A DNA stretch of 7,591 bases, from positions 1 to 7,591 of the forward strand of contig JAKBCQ010000098.1 in the NCBI GenBank assembly GCA_021807585.1, given 5' to 3'. Source of the DNA: Planctomycetota bacterium (GTDB taxonomy: Bacteria; Planctomycetota; Planctomycetia; Isosphaerales; Isosphaeraceae). A program made the position numbers and the translations under genes. Under the pieces are notes generated by a model that was not told the origin of the DNA, ran no database searches, and was given only the letters and a program-made list of their open reading frames with translations. Positions 6,701 through 7,591 of the stretch are shown piece by piece. Each line of letters begins with the position of its first letter. Position 1 is the first letter of the stretch.

Positions 6701-6782
6701 CAAAGTCTCATCTTACAAAATGCGAAGGAGTCGTGCCAGCCGGCCGACGGTTCTTTTCACTCGTTTCGCTCGCCGCAGGCGG

Positions 6783-6811
6783 TCGTCAGCGACTTCGCGA
6801 CGGATTATAAT
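6783..6811 (+). promoter_or_regulatory. Candidate promoter for the Uma2 gene, with a -10 inside a palindrome
   Basis: TATAAT (6806-6811) sits 17 nt after TCGTCA (6783-6788, 4/6 match to TTGACA), predicting a leader of about 50 nt before the ATG at 6870. The -10 is embedded in the perfect palindrome GATTATAATC (6803-6812), so the minus strand also reads TATAAT, but no matching -35 serves the mazG-like gene in that direction. This 169-bp divergent gap must hold both promoters. Confidence 0.45.
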
Positions 6812-6869
6812 CAAGATCGTTCCAATCCGCTCGTCCGTCGAGTTCCATTCAGAGGAAGTGAGCCGACCG

Positions 6870-7591
6870 ATGACCAAAATCCTCACCGACAAAACCCGAC
6901 CCGGCGTCCCCAAACGAGACGACGTCTTTTATCCCGAATCGGACGGCCTACCGATGGGCGAAACCGGAATCCATGTGGATTGTATCTTGGAACTGCTCGG
7001 CTGCCTTCGAACGCTCTTCTTTCCTCGAGGTCGAACCGACGTTCACTGCGCCGCCGATATGTTCCTTTATTATGAAGAAGGGAATCCCAAGGCGAACAAA
7101 TCACCCGACGTCATGGTGACGTTCGGAATCGACGGGACCGATCTACGACGCACCTTCAAAACGTGGGTTGAGGGAACGGCGCCGCATGTGATTTTTGAGA
7201 TCACCTCGGACAGCACATGGAAGATCGACGTTTACGAAAAACCGCTCCTGTACGCGTCGTTAGGCGTCGAGGAGTACTACATTTTCGATCCCCTCGACGA
7301 ACGGCTGAAACCTCGTTTTCAGGGCTTTGAACTCGTCGACGGCGGGTATCGGCCGATGCCGATCGAGCCCGACGGAAGCATCGTGAGCCCTCGACTCGCG
7401 GCGCGCATGATTCCCGAGGGATCTCGAATCCGTCTGTTCCCAGTCGAAAGAAGTGAATCCGTCCCTATGTCGACCGAATTCCAGCCGAGATTGGAAGAAC
7501 TCCAATTTAAGTACACACAAGCCGACGCCGAGCGATCGCGAGCGATCGAACGAGCCCGGGAGGCGGCCGAACGCGCCGAGGAGGCGGCCGA
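6870..7591 (+). CDS. Uma2 family (DUF820, PD-(D/E)XK-like) endonuclease with coiled-coil tail (3' end cut by window edge)
   Basis: 240 codons are read from the ATG at 6870 and the frame is still open at the edge. The body matches the Uma2/DUF820 fold: YPESDGLPMGETGIHVD (res. 21-37), LYYEEGNP (66-73), SPDVMV (78-83), HVIFEITSDST (106-116), then Asp120, Lys124, the Tyr128-Gly132 helix and EEYYIFDPLDERLKP (134-148). Asp80, Glu110 and Lys124 are the likely metal and catalytic residues. These nuclease-like proteins are abundant in planctomycetes and cyanobacteria; their cellular role is unclear. From about residue 205 the sequence is a charged Ala/Glu/Arg coiled coil ending in heptads (REAAERA / EEAAE). 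AGAGGAA (6851-6857) serves as a ribosome site about 12 nt upstream. An in-frame GTG at 6858 is possible but sits right against that site. It is divergent from the MazG-like gene. Confidence 0.92.
   Translation, partial: MTKILTDKTRPGVPKRDDVFYPESDGLPMGETGIHVDCILELLGCLRTLFFPRGRTDVHCAADMFLYYEEGNPKANKSPDVMVTFGIDGTDLRRTFKTWVEGTAPHVIFEITSDSTWKIDVYEKPLLYASLGVEEYYIFDPLDERLKPRFQGFELVDGGYRPMPIEPDGSIVSPRLAARMIPEGSRIRLFPVERSESVPMSTEFQPRLEELQFKYTQADAERSRAIERAREAAERAEEAA
7530..7591 (+). repeat. Short tandem DNA repeats encoding the coiled-coil tail of the Uma2 protein
   Basis: GGAGGCGGCCGA occurs at 7559-7570 and 7580-7591, a period of 21 bp, exactly one heptad of codons. Just upstream, GAGCGATCG is repeated with a 10-bp period (7530-7538 and 7540-7548). 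The second 21-bp unit reaches the window edge, so more copies may follow. Such repeats can change coiled-coil length by whole heptads without breaking the frame. Confidence 0.6.

Noticed and set aside
6701..6703. TTG start for the MazG-like protein
   Set aside because: An ATG follows immediately at 6700, and neither has a ribosome site that would favour TTG.

Overview
The window looks like chromosomal DNA from a planctomycete. It is GC-rich and full of GATCG/CGATCG words. Four features point to this phylum: an N-terminal Arg-rich 'VExxMETRMLPS' segment resembling the LEPR-XLL tags of planctomycete surface proteins, a Uma2-family endonuclease gene, an ABC ATPase of the 'GYMPDFFGVYDD / LSRGM' type beside a large two-TM exported protein, and a MazG-like protein with a C-terminal CPxC…CxC knuckle. 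The assignment rests on protein style and composition, not on a marker gene.

Layout. (1) Positions 1-679, minus strand: the N-terminal 226 codons of a class I PLP aminotransferase that runs off the left edge. (2) Positions 680-1916: about 1.24 kb with no gene I can support. It holds a diverged 88-bp-period direct repeat (905-1050), three copies of a TGTGGATTCG word, a TATAAT box after a CT run (1331-1345) and a G/T-rich, C-poor stretch (about 1381-1500). (3) Positions 1917-2879, plus strand: a 320-residue, Gly-rich, probably beta-helical surface protein with an excellent Shine-Dalgarno sequence. (4) Positions 2894-2928: a perfect 11-bp hairpin between the convergent 3' ends of genes 3 and 5. 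(5) Positions 2915-6700, minus strand: a likely three-gene operon, transcribed in the order MazG-like pyrophosphohydrolase, 774-residue exported two-TM protein, ABC-2-type ATPase. (6) Positions 6870-7591, plus strand: a Uma2-family PD-(D/E)XK protein whose coiled-coil tail continues past the right edge.

How the genes may work together. The ATPase and the 774-residue protein are probably parts of one envelope-associated ABC system, in the style of GldA/GldG or DUF4350-like clusters, but no ABC-2 permease is encoded in the window. The MazG-like gene sits at the head of that operon and may be only a co-transcribed housekeeping gene. The aminotransferase, the surface protein and the Uma2 protein appear to be independent units. 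I see no complete new defence or mobile system here. The points most worth following are the permease-less ABC pair with its MazG leader gene, the repeat-bearing 1.24 kb gap, and the heptad-repeat tail of the Uma2 protein.
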